From Paludibacter sp. (GTDB lineage: Bacteria; Bacteroidota; Bacteroidia; Bacteroidales; Paludibacteraceae), in assembly GCA_028710895.1 (NCBI GenBank), contig JAQTTH010000023.1:1-64000 (forward strand): a stretch of 64,000 nucleotides of DNA, given 5' to 3'. Positions 50,930-60,314 of the stretch are shown piece by piece. The notes under the pieces are model-generated. The model saw only the letters and a program-made list of their open reading frames with translations, was not told where the DNA came from and searched no databases. The number at the start of each line of letters is the position of its first letter. The first letter of the stretch is position 1. Position numbers and translations under genes: made by a program.

Positions 50930-51696
50930 ATATCTTAAATAATATTTTTGGAAGAGTTGAACACCTAATTTACCAACCTTGGTTTAATCCATTAGCTACC
51001 TTATATGTCAACTTTAGATTGTGTAATTTTCTTGATGCAGTAAAATTTCCAATTTATATTTATGGCTATCCTTATTTTGATTTATTAAATGGCTCGGTGC
51101 AATTTAATTCTAAGGTCACATCGGGTATGGTTAAATTTGGACAAAATATTGGACATTTTTCTTCACCCAAAGGAAAAGCATATTTTTTTATTGAAGAAAA
51201 GTCTATTTTAGTTTTTGATGAAAAATGTACATTTACTTTAGATACATCTTTACGATTGATGAAAAATTGCAAAGTCGTATTTGGAAAAGATGTTGTAATT
51301 GGAGACTCTGTTAAAATACTATGCGAGAACTATATTGAAATAGGGGAGAAAACTAGGATTGCATATGGTAGTCAAATTGTAGACACAAACTTTCATTATA
51401 TAAAAGATATTGAAAACAATATGATTCAAAGAAAGAATTGTCCAATAAAAATTGGATCGTACAATTGGATTGGTAATTATTCAAAAATAATGAAAGGTTG
51501 TGAGACCAGTGATTGGAATATTATAGCCTCAGGAAGTCTAGTCAATAAAAAATTTCAAGAGAATAATATTATTATTGCAGGTTCACCTGCAAAAGTCGTG
51601 GCAAAAAACAAACAAAGAATTTTTTCAACAGAATTAGAATTAGATTTAGATTTGTATTTTAAAAGAAATGAGCTTTGCAATGAATATAGTGAATAG
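50926..51696 (+). CDS. Hexapeptide-repeat acyltransferase
   Basis: A 256-aa protein with a C-terminal left-handed beta-helix (about 85-225): NCKVVFGKDVVIGDSVKI, ENYIEIGEKTRIAYGSQI, PIKIGSYNWIGNYSKIMKG and a closing AGSPAKVVAKN. The first 80 residues have no recognised domain. It is probably an O-acetyltransferase that decorates a sugar of the repeat unit. The stop lies 29 nt inside the next gene. Confidence 0.78.
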   Translation: MNILNNIFGRVEHLIYQPWFNPLATLYVNFRLCNFLDAVKFPIYIYGYPYFDLLNGSVQFNSKVTSGMVKFGQNIGHFSSPKGKAYFFIEEKSILVFDEKCTFTLDTSLRLMKNCKVVFGKDVVIGDSVKILCENYIEIGEKTRIAYGSQIVDTNFHYIKDIENNMIQRKNCPIKIGSYNWIGNYSKIMKGCETSDWNIIASGSLVNKKFQENNIIIAGSPAKVVAKNKQRIFSTELELDLDLYFKRNELCNEYSE

Positions 51697-52285
51697 ATTA
51701 TATTGGGTAAAAAAAGTATTAATTATTTTATACAATTTAAGAGCTAAGTTAATTTTCAATAAATTTGGCAAAAACTCAAAAATATATTGGCCAGGAGAAA
51801 TTCAAAATGGCCAATTTATGTCTATTGGAAATAATTGTTACATCAAAAAATATGCTTGGATACAAGCAATTAAAATTGATAAAGATCCAGAGTTTATACT
51901 AGGTGATTATTCATATATTAATAGATTATGTCAAATTGTTCTCATAGATTCTATTGTTATAGGAAAATATGTGACAATCTCAGATAATGTATTTATTACG
52001 GATTGTACTCATGGTTACAAAGACGTGAATTTATCAGTGATGGAACACTCATTAGTTTCTTTAATGCCTGTATCTATTGGAGATGGTGGATGGATTGGCC
52101 GGAATGCTACAATAATGGGGTGTAAAATAGGAAAGCATTGTGTAATAGGCAATAGTGCCTTTGTGACAAAAGATATACCTGATTATTGTGTTGTAGTTGG
52201 GAATCCTGCTAAAATAATAAAACGCTATAATTTTGAAACCCAGCAATGGGAAAAAACAGATATTGAAGGTAATTTTCTAAACTAA
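51668..52285 (+). CDS. Acyltransferase, WbbJ-like
   Basis: A 205-aa left-handed beta-helix acetyltransferase with a hydrophobic/basic N-terminal helix. Coil motifs are FGKNSKIYWPGEI, IGNNCYIKKYAWI, IGKYVTISDNVFI and the catalytic His region ITDCTHGYKD, then IGDGGWIGRNATIMG and VVGNPAKIIKRY. It is a second sugar O-acetyltransferase candidate, overlapping the previous one by 29 nt, so the repeat unit may be acetylated more than once. Confidence 0.82.
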   Translation: MSFAMNIVNRLYWVKKVLIILYNLRAKLIFNKFGKNSKIYWPGEIQNGQFMSIGNNCYIKKYAWIQAIKIDKDPEFILGDYSYINRLCQIVLIDSIVIGKYVTISDNVFITDCTHGYKDVNLSVMEHSLVSLMPVSIGDGGWIGRNATIMGCKIGKHCVIGNSAFVTKDIPDYCVVVGNPAKIIKRYNFETQQWEKTDIEGNFLN

Positions 52286-52287
52286 AA

Positions 52288-53430
52288 ATGATGAAGCAAA
52301 TTTTAATTACTGGTGGTGCTGGGTTTATTGGATCCAATTTGTCTTTAAAGCTTATAAACAAAGGATATAAAGTAAAAATATTAGATAATTTATCTGAGCA
52401 AATACATGGAATAAATCCTGACTTAACCTCACCCCTCTATAATTCTATAAAAGGTAAGGTCGAATTTATAAATGGTTCAGTCACAGATAGATTGGATTGG
52501 TTGAATGCAATAAAGGATGTAGAATGTGTTGTACATTTAGCAGCAGAGACTGGTACTGGACAATCGATGTATAACATTTATAACTATGTAAATGTTAATA
52601 TATGTGGAACAGCTTTATTGCTTGATATTCTCACCAATGAAAAGCATAATGTAAAAAGAGTTGTAGTTGCAGAGTCTCGAGCAATTTATGGAGAAGGTAG
52701 ATATTTTAGCGATGAGTTAGATAATTATGTATATCCTGATGAACGGACTGAAGAATTTATGTCTAAAGGTGATTTTGATGTAAAATATATGGATTGTAAA
52801 TTACCATTAAAACTTGTCAGTACAACTGAAGATTCTCAAATTCATCCTACTTCGGTATACGGAATAACGAAGCAAGTTCAAGGTCAGTTAATCCATTTGG
52901 TTTGCCCAAAAATTGGAATTGATGCTGTTTCTTTTAGGTATCAAAATGTTTATGGACCTGGGCAATCATTATCTAACCCATATACGGGGATTTTATCTAT
53001 TTTTTCAACACGAATAAAGAATGGAAATGGACTAAACATATTTGAAGATGGTAAAGAAACTCGTGATTTTGTTTACATCGATGATGTAGTGGATGCCACA
53101 ATCCTTGGAATTGAAGTGAATGAAGCTGCAGGTAATGCTTTTAATATAGGTACTGGTGTAGCAACTGATGTTTTGACTATAGCAAATACATTGATAGACA
53201 AATATAATATATCTGTTCCAATTGTGATGTCTGGAAATTATCGGTTAGGTGATATCCGTCATAATTTTGCTGATATTTCATTGGCTAAAAATATTCTAGG
53301 ATATGAACCCAAGTGGTCATTTAGTGATGGAATAGGGGAGTTTGCTAGATGGGTGAACGAACAAGAAGTTCAGGAAGATAGGTACGAAATTTCGATTGAA
53401 GAAATGAAGTTAAAAGGATTATATAAATAA
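52288..53430 (+). CDS. NAD-dependent sugar epimerase/dehydratase
   Basis: A 380-aa extended SDR. The NAD motif is ITGGAGFIGSNL (7-18), the segment AAETGTGQSMYNI is typical of dTDP-L-rhamnose 4-epimerase/WbiB-like members, and the catalytic YxxxK is VYGITKQ. NVYGPGQSLSNPYTGILSIF is the substrate region. It probably converts a nucleotide-activated deoxyhexose; calling it a rhamnose 4-epimerase is inference, since no rml genes are visible in the window. Starts 2 nt after the acyltransferase stop. Confidence 0.82.
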   Translation: MMKQILITGGAGFIGSNLSLKLINKGYKVKILDNLSEQIHGINPDLTSPLYNSIKGKVEFINGSVTDRLDWLNAIKDVECVVHLAAETGTGQSMYNIYNYVNVNICGTALLLDILTNEKHNVKRVVVAESRAIYGEGRYFSDELDNYVYPDERTEEFMSKGDFDVKYMDCKLPLKLVSTTEDSQIHPTSVYGITKQVQGQLIHLVCPKIGIDAVSFRYQNVYGPGQSLSNPYTGILSIFSTRIKNGNGLNIFEDGKETRDFVYIDDVVDATILGIEVNEAAGNAFNIGTGVATDVLTIANTLIDKYNISVPIVMSGNYRLGDIRHNFADISLAKNILGYEPKWSFSDGIGEFARWVNEQEVQEDRYEISIEEMKLKGLYK

Positions 53431-53432
53431 AT

Positions 53433-54326
53433 ATGTCGAAAATTGGAATTGTAACTGTTTTATTTAATAGTGCCTCTGTACTTGATGATTACTTCAAGTC
53501 ATTGTCTGAGCAAACGTTTAATGATTTCACTTTATACGTTGTCGACAATTTATCACCTGACGAATCGTTAAATAAAACAAATTTACTTGCAGAAAATTAT
53601 AAGAATTCATTTAATACAGTTGTAATAGAGAATGACTTCAACACAGGTGTTGCCAGAGGTAATAATATTGGTCTTAAAATGGCAATAGCTGACGGTTGTA
53701 AATATGTATTACTTTCAAACAATGATGTTGTTTTCAAAAAAGACACAATTGATTTGTTGATAAATAAGTTAGAGTTTGAGAAAATTGATATGATTGTACC
53801 TAAATTATATTTTTTCGATGAACCATTACTTTGGTATGCAGGTGGAAAATTTAAATATTTTGCAGGTACAACTGTTCAATATGGTTATTTACGTAAAGAA
53901 GAGAAAAAAGATAATGTGTATAAATTGACAGAGTATGCCCCAACTTGTTTTATGTTGATTAAGAGTGAAATTTTTGATGATATTGGAATTTTTGATGAAA
54001 ATTATTTTGTTTATTACGATGATACCGACTGGATTTACAGATGTAAAAAACACAAAAAGAAAATAGGTTACTTTCCAAATGCTATGGTCTGGCATAAAGA
54101 GAGTACAAGTACAGGGGGAATGAAAAGTGATTTCTATATTAAATTCAATTATAGAAATCAAGTATATTTTTGTAGAAAGAACTTTTCTAAATTGCATTTT
54201 ATTGTAGTTTTGTTGGCTAATTTCCTCCATTATTTCATACGGAAGTATTGGAAATATGACAAACACCAAAGAAGTTTATTGATAAATGCATATAAAGATG
54301 GATTCAAAATGAAACTGTCGTCTTAA
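53433..54326 (+). CDS. Glycosyltransferase family 2
   Basis: A 297-aa GT-A inverting glycosyltransferase of the rhamnosyltransferase-like group. It begins KIGIVTVLFNSASVLDDYF; YVVDNLSPDESL and the DxD-type LSNNDVVFKK lie near residues 35 and 95; the acceptor part has FDENYFVYYDDTDWIYRC and a WHKESTSTG segment. A hydrophobic C-terminal stretch near 250 may contact the membrane. It starts 2 nt after the epimerase, suggesting it transfers that enzyme's product. Confidence 0.88.
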   Translation: MSKIGIVTVLFNSASVLDDYFKSLSEQTFNDFTLYVVDNLSPDESLNKTNLLAENYKNSFNTVVIENDFNTGVARGNNIGLKMAIADGCKYVLLSNNDVVFKKDTIDLLINKLEFEKIDMIVPKLYFFDEPLLWYAGGKFKYFAGTTVQYGYLRKEEKKDNVYKLTEYAPTCFMLIKSEIFDDIGIFDENYFVYYDDTDWIYRCKKHKKKIGYFPNAMVWHKESTSTGGMKSDFYIKFNYRNQVYFCRKNFSKLHFIVVLLANFLHYFIRKYWKYDKHQRSLLINAYKDGFKMKLSS

Positions 54327-54587
54327 TATTCGGAAATTAATCCTCTACTAAATCGGTAAATGTACAGAGTGAAATTAATTAATGGGTTTGAAGTTTAATG
54401 TATAGTCAATAGGAAAAGATTTTTGTTATTCGTTGTTTAGCTACTACTTATATAAAAATAAATGTATATAAATTTAAACTTAACATATCACAACATATTG
54501 TGAAGGAATAATATTTGGTGCAATAGAAATTATTATTAATAATATATGTATTATGACAATTTAGTTTAAAAGAAATGTTTTAAGATA

Positions 54588-55886
54588 ATGTCAAGTCAGG
54601 AAAATACACACAATGTACTATTGCAAAAGAATTACTCGATGCTTAATGAAATCGGATTTGCATTAATGCTTATAGGTCTTCCATTTGGAACAGCAATTAG
54701 AAATGTTTATCCAAAGCTAGAGTTGGTTCAATTAATTTTTGCATTAAGTTTTTTATTTATTGTAAATTATCGGAATCTCTTCAGATTCATATTTCCATCA
54801 TACAATAAGTATTTTACATACATATTTTTGTTCAATTTTATTTCATTTTTATATCTGCTTTTATTTCCATCACATTACCAAAGTCTTAATAAACAGATAA
54901 TTGTAATGCAATTGTATATATTTGCTGTAATAATTGCTTTGTCAACTCTGAATAGAAATTTAAATTTAATAAATTTAGATAGGTACCTTTTCTATATTTC
55001 AGGTTTTATTACTCTTGTTATACTTTATCAGGTAACACGCGGTTTTACGGGTATTTATCTCGAAAATGTTTTTGCAGATTCAACGCTTAAAACAAATAGA
55101 ATGGAACATGGAGGTGATAAAACGACTATGGGTCGTGCTCTTTTTCTTTGTTTTATTACAGCAATAGTGTATAAAAGTAAGAACAATATCGAGACACTAA
55201 TTAAACCGATTCTGATTGTTTCGGTTTTTCTTGGATTATATATGTTTAATACAAGGGCATCAATTGTAGTATGTCTTTTAAGTCTACTGATTTATTTTTG
55301 GAAAAAACATCAAATAGGTATTGGAATATTTCATAAAAGAAATTCAATAATTATTTACACTTTTGTTGCCATAATATTAATTTTTTTTTCTGTCTATCTG
55401 TACCAATCAAATATATACTTTTATACAATGATTAATGTCATGATTGAAAATATATTTAATGGACTTTCTTCATTTTTTGGTAGTAGTAAAACAGACGAAT
55501 CTGCATTAATAAGAAAAGGTAATATGATTTATTTTCAAAATGCAATGAATGATTTGAATCCATTTCAACTTTTGTTTGGTCGAGGTTTTATTGTTCGATT
55601 TATTGATGTTCCTTTCATGCAAGCATTTCTAGATTTAGGCTTGTTCGGTTTTTTCTTTTATACAATTTCATTAATATATTTGCCATTAAAATTTATTTTT
55701 GTCAAGTTGACAAGTATTTCGCATATTATTATTATTCAATTATTTGCATTTCATTATTTAGTTGATCAATTATATGCTGGAATGCCCTATTGGTCACTAC
55801 AATTTATGCCAATTATACTGTTGGTTTTTCTATATTCAAATAATAGAAAACAATATATTAAAATTAAAAAAACTTCAAAAAAATGA
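54588..55886 (+). CDS. O-antigen polymerase-like protein (Wzy)
   Basis: A 432-aa membrane protein with about eleven to twelve spans and a large periplasmic loop about residues 270-330 (SSFFGSSKTDESALIRKGNM), the layout of Wzy polymerases that link repeat units in the periplasm. Sequence identity among Wzy proteins is low, so topology and place next to Wzx and Wzz carry the call. A 261-nt AT-rich gap without recognisable features precedes it. Confidence 0.8.
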   Translation: MSSQENTHNVLLQKNYSMLNEIGFALMLIGLPFGTAIRNVYPKLELVQLIFALSFLFIVNYRNLFRFIFPSYNKYFTYIFLFNFISFLYLLLFPSHYQSLNKQIIVMQLYIFAVIIALSTLNRNLNLINLDRYLFYISGFITLVILYQVTRGFTGIYLENVFADSTLKTNRMEHGGDKTTMGRALFLCFITAIVYKSKNNIETLIKPILIVSVFLGLYMFNTRASIVVCLLSLLIYFWKKHQIGIGIFHKRNSIIIYTFVAIILIFFSVYLYQSNIYFYTMINVMIENIFNGLSSFFGSSKTDESALIRKGNMIYFQNAMNDLNPFQLLFGRGFIVRFIDVPFMQAFLDLGLFGFFFYTISLIYLPLKFIFVKLTSISHIIIIQLFAFHYLVDQLYAGMPYWSLQFMPIILLVFLYSNNRKQYIKIKKTSKK

Positions 55887-55957
55887 AGTTTAATTTGACC
55901 ACCTAAAACTATTAATAGTTTGTTTTAAGACTAATTATATTTAACAATATATTCTCT

Positions 55958-56968
55958 ATGAATTTATATTTATTTCCAGCCCCTGCTAATTTAGAAGGAG
56001 GTTATAATTTTGGTGTGCATTTTGCTTATAATAAACTAAAACCTCAAAGTGAAGATATAGTTGTTTGGTGTGCAAATACATCAAATATTCCATATATCAA
56101 AAGTAATGATGTTTTTGTAAAACTTCCACAACTTTATTCCTTCGAATCATTAAAAAAGATTTTGCAAAATCGCTTTCATCACGAGATTGATTATGATACC
56201 TTAAAATCTTTAAATAAATTAGAATTTGATTCTATTCATTGTGATGAGGTTACATTTTATCGAGCGATAAGAAAACTTTATCCAAATAAACAAATTAATT
56301 TAAGATTTCATAATTGTTTTGCCCGTATTAAAGAACGTGAAAGAATATTAGGAGTAAAGCAGGATTGGAGATTTGAAAAAAAAATGGATACATTGGCTAA
56401 ATTGGAATTCGAAATTTTTAATGATAAAAATGTATTTAAAATATTTATTTCAGATGAAGATCGAAATTATTATACTTCTATGACTGGAAGTATATCTGAT
56501 TCGGAAGTATGGTATTATGAACCTGAAATACCAACGAAACAAGATATTCTGAATATTTTAGATAAAAAACTCGTTTGGTATGGAGGAGTAGAAGGGCATA
56601 AAACATCTTCGGTTATGTGGTTTATAAAGTATGTATTACCAAAGGTTAAGCAAGTAATCCCGGATATTGAGTTTCACCTATGGGGTAGTCAGACATCCCA
56701 GTTTAATAATCCAGAAAATAATATATTTGGTCATGGTAGGTACAATGGAGATGATTTGCCCTTAAAGGGCAAAGCACTATATGTGAATCCTGATGTGATA
56801 GGAGGAGGAATTAAAATTAAACTGATGACATACTTTAAAGAAGGTGTTCCATTTATTTCAACTCCATTTGGTTTTGAGGGATATAAAAATGATTTAATCG
56901 ATAATAGTTATTGCCATGTAGTGGAGATGGATGATTGGGCAAATAAGATAGTTGAAATCCTTGGGTAA
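55958..56968 (+). CDS. Glycosyltransferase (GT4-like)
   Basis: A 336-aa protein without membrane spans. The C-terminal half looks like a GT-B donor domain (KLVWYGGVEGHKTSSVMWF, PDIEFHLWGSQ, LYVNPDVIGGGIKIKLMTYF, GVPFISTPFGFEG), with a Lys in GIKIK and no clear E-x7-E pair, as in the Glyco_trans_1_4 group. The N-terminal domain is poorly conserved. The sugar is unknown. Confidence 0.72.
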   Translation: MNLYLFPAPANLEGGYNFGVHFAYNKLKPQSEDIVVWCANTSNIPYIKSNDVFVKLPQLYSFESLKKILQNRFHHEIDYDTLKSLNKLEFDSIHCDEVTFYRAIRKLYPNKQINLRFHNCFARIKERERILGVKQDWRFEKKMDTLAKLEFEIFNDKNVFKIFISDEDRNYYTSMTGSISDSEVWYYEPEIPTKQDILNILDKKLVWYGGVEGHKTSSVMWFIKYVLPKVKQVIPDIEFHLWGSQTSQFNNPENNIFGHGRYNGDDLPLKGKALYVNPDVIGGGIKIKLMTYFKEGVPFISTPFGFEGYKNDLIDNSYCHVVEMDDWANKIVEILG

Positions 56969-57045
56969 TAAATAAAATATATTTATAAATATCAATGATG
57001 TTTCTGTCTATATAAGTGTTATTGTTAAATTTAATTTCTAAATTC

Positions 57046-57603
57046 ATGTCCGAAAAAATAATTGATCTCTCTAAATTTGACTCAAGAGGATATAATAAAG
57101 GTGCAGGTACAATAAAAATTCTTTTATGGTACTTTGTTAACACTTTGTTTGTTCGACCTGCTTGGAATCCAATAATGTGTTCCAAATTTTTTTTATTACG
57201 CATTTTTGGAGCTAAATTAGGGAAAAATATATGTTTAAAACCTGGCGTGATTATAAAATCACCATGGTATCTTGTAGTTGGTGACAACTCTTGGATTGGA
57301 GAAAATGTTTGGATTGACAATTTGGATAGAGTCACTATAGGCAGTAATGTATGTATCTCTCAAGGTGCAATGTTGCTTACAGGTAATCATGATTATACAG
57401 ATAGATTTATGCCATATCGTAATGCGCCAATTATATTAGAAGATGGTGTTTGGATTGGTGCTCAGGCAGTCGTTACTTCTGGTGTTACAGCATTTTCATG
57501 TTCAATTCTTACTGTTGGTTCAATTGCTACAAAGGATATGCAGGCAAATGAGATTTATCAAGGTAATCCAGCTATCAAAATTAGAGAAAGAATTTTAAAA
57601 TGA
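57046..57603 (+). CDS. WcaF-like acetyltransferase
   Basis: A 185-aa acetyltransferase very close in pattern to WcaF of colanic acid synthesis: LSKFDSRGYNKGAG at the start, WYFVNTLFVRPAWNP, RIFGAKLGKNICLKPGVII, SWIGENVWIDNL, CISQGAMLLTGNHDY with the catalytic His, DGVWIGAQAVVTSGV, and IYQGNPAIKIRERI. The start at 57046 (MSEKIIDLSKFD) fits the family; a GTG-initiated frame from 57016 adds 10 residues. Its stop overlaps the next start (ATGA). It is the third acetyltransferase of the locus. Confidence 0.88.
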   Translation: MSEKIIDLSKFDSRGYNKGAGTIKILLWYFVNTLFVRPAWNPIMCSKFFLLRIFGAKLGKNICLKPGVIIKSPWYLVVGDNSWIGENVWIDNLDRVTIGSNVCISQGAMLLTGNHDYTDRFMPYRNAPIILEDGVWIGAQAVVTSGVTAFSCSILTVGSIATKDMQANEIYQGNPAIKIRERILK

Positions 57604-58361
57604 AAGTGTCAATAATAACAATAGTATTTAACAATAAGGTTTGTATTGCAGATTGCATTAAATCAATATTAAACCAGACTTATTTAAACATCGAATATAT
57701 ACTTATTGATGGTGGATCAACTGATGGAACACAGGAAGAAATATTACCTTATATTGATAAGCTAGCCTATTATATATCTGAAAAAGATAATGGACTATAT
57801 GATGCATTAAACAAAGGAATTGAGCAAGCAACAGGTGATATTATAGGTATATTACATTCTGATGATATATTATATTGTAATAATACGATTCAAACAGTTG
57901 TGGATGCCTTTATAAAGTATGATACTGATATTGTATATGGAAATGGACAATACGTTGATAAAAATGATATTAATCAAGTAAAAAGAATTTATCCATCTAA
58001 AGCGTACAAGAAAATGTATTTACCTTTTGGATGGATACCTTTGCATACTACAATTTACGTACGAAAAGAATTATTTAAACTATACGGTTTATATGATACA
58101 CAATATTCAATATGTAGTGATTATGAAATATCATTACGTTGGTTTAGTCAAACGAATATTAAAACATATTTTATAGATACTTGGGTTGTAAAAATGCGAT
58201 TAGGTGGAAAAAGTACTACTCCGAGTTTACAGAAGAAAAAATCTACTGAAGACTATGCAATTATAAGAAGGTACAAATTGTGGGGTTTATTTACACTTGG
58301 ATGTAAGATTGGGCGGAAAATTCCACAGTACATTTTGCCTAGAATAATAAAATATAAATGA
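57600..58361 (+). CDS. Glycosyltransferase family 2 (WcaA-like)
   Basis: A 253-aa GT-A glycosyltransferase with VSIITIVFNNKVCIADCIKS at the N-terminus, YILIDGGSTDGTQEEI, ISEKDNGLYDALNKGIEQATGD and the metal-binding LHSDDILY. The pattern is that of WcaA-type enzymes of exopolysaccharide loci. It overlaps the WcaF-like gene by 4 nt, so they are translationally coupled. Confidence 0.9.
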   Translation: MKVSIITIVFNNKVCIADCIKSILNQTYLNIEYILIDGGSTDGTQEEILPYIDKLAYYISEKDNGLYDALNKGIEQATGDIIGILHSDDILYCNNTIQTVVDAFIKYDTDIVYGNGQYVDKNDINQVKRIYPSKAYKKMYLPFGWIPLHTTIYVRKELFKLYGLYDTQYSICSDYEISLRWFSQTNIKTYFIDTWVVKMRLGGKSTTPSLQKKKSTEDYAIIRRYKLWGLFTLGCKIGRKIPQYILPRIIKYK

Positions 58362-58486
58362 TTTAAACCCAATGCACAGACTTTAAGTACTTTACTTTTA
58401 ATAACAATATATTGTAAGAATATAGCTCAGTTAAAAAAAGTATACGAAACTTTTCTGTATAAAATTAATGTATAAAAGAGACATTT

Positions 58487-59080
58487 ATGAATAATTTAAT
58501 AAAAAAACAAATCCAATCATCTATTAATGTAAAGGAGTTAATCATTAATAATCAGATTTTACTTAATACAATTGAAAGTGCAGCAAATATGATTATTTCT
58601 GCATATGAAGAAAAGAAAAAAACCTTATTAGCTGGTAATGGGGGTAGTGCAGCTGATGCGCAACATATAGCTGGTGAATTTGTTAGTCGATTTTATTTTG
58701 ATCGGCCAGGGCTTCCGTCACTCGCATTAACAACCGATACTTCGATATTGACAGCAATTGGCAATGATTATGGTTACGAGAAGCTCTTTGCTCGTCAGAT
58801 ACAAGCGCAAGGTAATGTAGGTGATGTATTTATCGGTATTTCAACTTCGGGTAATTCTTTGAATGTGATTGAAGCATTAAAAGCATGTAAAGAAATTGGT
58901 GTCAAAACAATTGGTTTTACTGGCGATACGGGGGGTGAAATGGCTGATTTATGTGATATATGTATTAAAGTGCCTTCAGATGAAACACCCAGAATACAAG
59001 AGTGTCATATTTTAATTGGTCACATACTCTGCTTTCTAGTAGAAGATAAGATATTTAATCACTTAAAACCAGAAGTATAA
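58487..59080 (+). CDS. gmhA: Phosphoheptose isomerase (sedoheptulose 7-phosphate isomerase)
   Basis: A 197-aa SIS-domain isomerase that turns sedoheptulose 7-phosphate into D-glycero-D-manno-heptose 7-phosphate, the first step of heptose activation. Motifs: [53 protein letters not shown] and a C-terminal zinc-site [13 protein letters not shown]. Length fits GmhA. It leads a four-gene heptose set and abuts hddC with no gap. Confidence 0.94.
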   Translation: MNNLIKKQIQSSINVKELIINNQILLNTIESAANMIISAYEEKKKTLLAGNGGSAADAQHIAGEFVSRFYFDRPGLPSLALTTDTSILTAIGNDYGYEKLFARQIQAQGNVGDVFIGISTSGNSLNVIEALKACKEIGVKTIGFTGDTGGEMADLCDICIKVPSDETPRIQECHILIGHILCFLVEDKIFNHLKPEV

Positions 59081-59773
59081 ATGGAAGCAATAGTGTTAGC
59101 TGGTGGCTTAGGGACTCGTTTAAGAAGTGTTGTTGCTGTGCTTCCTAAATGTATGGCACCAGTAGCTGATCAGCCATTTTTATTTTACATTTTCAAGTAT
59201 CTCGAAAAAAATAATTTCACACATGTAATATTAGCTTTGGGTTACAAAAATGAAGTTATTGAGGATTGGGTATCGCAAAATAATTGGTCGTTCAAGATTT
59301 CTGTCGCCCTTGAAAGTGAACCTTTAGGAACGGGAGGTGCAATTAAGTTGGCTTTAGAACAAGCCAATGAAGAACAGGTTTTGATTTTGAATGGAGATAC
59401 TTTCTTTGAAGTAGATATAGCCAGAATGTATGAATTTCATTATTCGAAAAATGCTGAAATTAGTATCGCATTAAAGTCTATGGAGCATTTTAATCGATAT
59501 GGAAAAGTAAGTGTTGATGAGAATAATAGAATAATAGCTTTTCATGAGAAACAGGCTTGTGATGTAGGTCAAGTTAATGGGGGAACATATTTACTTAATC
59601 ATCAATCGAACTTATTAAAGCAAGAGAATGAAAAGTTTTCATTTGAAACTGATATTTTACAAAAACACGTAGGAAAATCAGCAATTTATGGGTTTAATAG
59701 CAATGGCTATTTTATCGATATTGGTATACCGGAAGATTATGCTAAAGCTCAAGTTGATTTCAAAAAAACATAA
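59081..59773 (+). CDS. hddC: D-glycero-alpha-D-manno-heptose 1-phosphate guanylyltransferase
   Basis: A 230-aa sugar nucleotidyltransferase. The NTP-binding signature is IVLAGGLGTRLRSVV with Lys in LPKCMAPVADQPF, and LNGDTFFEVD is the metal site. Nucleotidyltransferases of this type next to gmhA, gmhB and a heptose kinase are HddC, forming GDP-D-glycero-alpha-D-manno-heptose. Sequence alone cannot separate GTP from other NTPs, so the neighbours decide. Confidence 0.88.
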   Translation: MEAIVLAGGLGTRLRSVVAVLPKCMAPVADQPFLFYIFKYLEKNNFTHVILALGYKNEVIEDWVSQNNWSFKISVALESEPLGTGGAIKLALEQANEEQVLILNGDTFFEVDIARMYEFHYSKNAEISIALKSMEHFNRYGKVSVDENNRIIAFHEKQACDVGQVNGGTYLLNHQSNLLKQENEKFSFETDILQKHVGKSAIYGFNSNGYFIDIGIPEDYAKAQVDFKKT

Positions 59774-59798
59774 TTTAGAATAAGTTGTAAATTTAAAT

Positions 59799-60308
59799 AT
59801 GGAAACTTCAGAAAAATATGAAACAGTTTTCTTAGATAGGGATGGAGTAATAAATAAGCATCTAAAGAATGATTACGTGAAGTGTTGGGATGAATTTGAA
59901 TTTTTGCCTGGCGTTTTAGACGCACTTTCAATATTAGCTAAATACTTTAAACATATTTTTATAGTTACTAATCAGCGTGGTGTATGTAAAGGTTTGATGA
60001 CAGAAGATACATTAAAGGATATTCATTCAAAAATGCAAACTGAAATTGAGAATTGCGGAGGTAGAATAGATCAAATTTATTACTGTACAGATTTAAGTAA
60101 TGAAAGTCAGAACCGGAAACCAAATTCAGGAATGGCTTTTCAAGCAAAGAATGATTTCCCTAATATTGAATTCCAAAACTCTATAATGATTGGTGATAGT
60201 TTATCTGATATGGAATTCGGTAATAGATTAGGTATGAAGACAGTTTTTATTAATAAAGAAAATGAATCAGAAAGTCTGATTAATTTTGCATTATCTCTTA
60301 TAAAATAA
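59799..60308 (+). CDS. gmhB: D-glycero-D-manno-heptose 1,7-bisphosphate 7-phosphatase
   Basis: A 169-aa HAD phosphatase that removes the 7-phosphate. The nucleophile and acid Asp pair is in VFLDRDGVINKH, TNQRGVCKGL is motif 2, and MIGDSLSDMEFGNRLGM motif 4. RKPNSGM supplies the motif 3 Lys. The usual zinc-binding Cys/His loop of GmhB is only partly visible (YYCTD). It lies 25 nt after hddC and 6 nt before hddA. Confidence 0.9.
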   Translation: METSEKYETVFLDRDGVINKHLKNDYVKCWDEFEFLPGVLDALSILAKYFKHIFIVTNQRGVCKGLMTEDTLKDIHSKMQTEIENCGGRIDQIYYCTDLSNESQNRKPNSGMAFQAKNDFPNIEFQNSIMIGDSLSDMEFGNRLGMKTVFINKENESESLINFALSLIK

Positions 60309-60314
60309 CAAAAT